The notes under the pieces were generated by a model, which worked only from the letters and a program-made list of their open reading frames with translations, was not told the DNA's origin and did not search any database. A program made the position numbers and the translations under genes. This document shows, one piece after another, positions 5,875 through 5,943 of a DNA stretch of 5,943 bases. This DNA comes from CAVQBP01 sp964448105 (lineage in GTDB: Bacteria; Bacteroidota; Ignavibacteria; Ignavibacteriales; Ignavibacteriaceae), in NCBI GenBank assembly GCA_964448105.1, contig CAYUVK010000169.1:1-5943 (forward strand), written 5' to 3'. The stretch's first letter is position 1. Each line of letters begins with the position of its first letter.

Positions 5875-5943
5875 AGCGGTATAACGACCCGCAATTAAGT
5901 TGCAGCCCATAACAAGAAACTTTTATTTATTACTTCTGCCGAA
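5875..5943 (-). repeat. attC-like site, first arm only (cut by the window edge)
   Basis: AGCGGTATAAC (5875-5885), a GACCC spacer and GCAATTAAGTTGCAGCCC repeat the left arm of the site at 202-434. Positions 5881-5943 align to 207-268 with 10 mismatches and one gap in 63 columns. The similarity runs through the arm into the terminal region, as among attC sites of one integron. The partner arm lies beyond the window, so the fold cannot be checked here. It would be the attC of the preceding cassette. Confidence 0.62.

Larger units (their letters stand above)
211..5884 (-). mobile_element. Putative four-gene integron cassette, about 5.67 kb
   Basis: The limits are set at the G|TT cut points of the two attC-like sites: the cassette begins at 5884, reading TTATACCGCT on the minus strand, and ends with its own attC at 211. 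Its first bases are the exact complement of AGCGGTATAA at the 5' end of its own attC (424-434), giving 11 bp including the G. This is the match expected when a cassette circularises. The other end of that attC (202-211, AGCACATAAC) matches only in ATAAC, as expected if those bases belong to the next cassette. It contains the LuxR-HTH, Ycf48-like, small secreted and matrixin genes, all in one direction. Most cassettes carry a single gene in 0.5-1 kb, so this one is very large. An alternative is a chance segment between two dispersed attC-like repeats. No integrase or attI is visible. Confidence 0.55.

Noticed and set aside
1..5943. CRISPR array, insertion sequence, transposase, integrase, rRNA or tRNA gene
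   Set aside because: No regularly spaced short repeats, no transposase or tyrosine-recombinase motif and no RNA gene signature were found. In particular, no integron integrase lies in the window.

Overview
The window is AT-rich and every convincing gene lies on the minus strand. Two proteins end in the 'NxPNPFNPxTTI ... G(V/I)Y(L/V)Y' domain of type IX secretion system (T9SS) cargo. With the Sec signal peptides and the protease built as matrixin, beta-helix, helical repeats and T9SS tag, this points to the Bacteroidota/Ignavibacteriota group, most likely an Ignavibacteria-like organism. That placement is inference from protein style; there is no rRNA or marker gene here.

Layout in the direction of transcription (right to left): 5943-5875 is the start of an attC-like site cut by the window edge; 5767-5513 is a small stand-alone LuxR-type HTH protein; 5512-5232 is a gene-free stretch with a candidate promoter overlapping an inverted repeat; 5231-3783 is a secreted Ycf48/BNR-like protein with a T9SS tag; 3782-3604 holds a structured, terminator-like element; 3603-3025 is a small secreted protein of a type I associate with matrixin genes; 2969-543 is a secreted matrixin-like zinc metalloprotease with a T9SS tag; 522-485 is a good intrinsic terminator; 434-202 is a complete attC-like site; and 74-1 is the 5' end of another secreted protein.

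The main observation is that the window looks like one almost complete integron gene cassette of about 5.67 kb. The left site folds as an attC should: outer R-box pairing, an unpaired spacer, then a long stem with exactly two bulged single bases, a G and a T, on one arm only. The right-edge site is about 82% identical to it over 63 columns. The first bases of the cassette, next to the right-edge site, are complementary over 11 bp to the 5' end of the cassette's own attC, while the far side of that attC carries different bases, as expected if they come from the next cassette. Gene orientation (minus) and attC orientation (plus strand as the folding bottom strand) agree. A cassette of four genes is unusually large and no integrase is in view.

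Functionally this looks like a surface or secreted module: a LuxR-type regulator, two T9SS-exported proteins (a protease and a beta-propeller-like protein) and a small periplasmic or outer-membrane partner. That the regulator controls the module is inference from position only.
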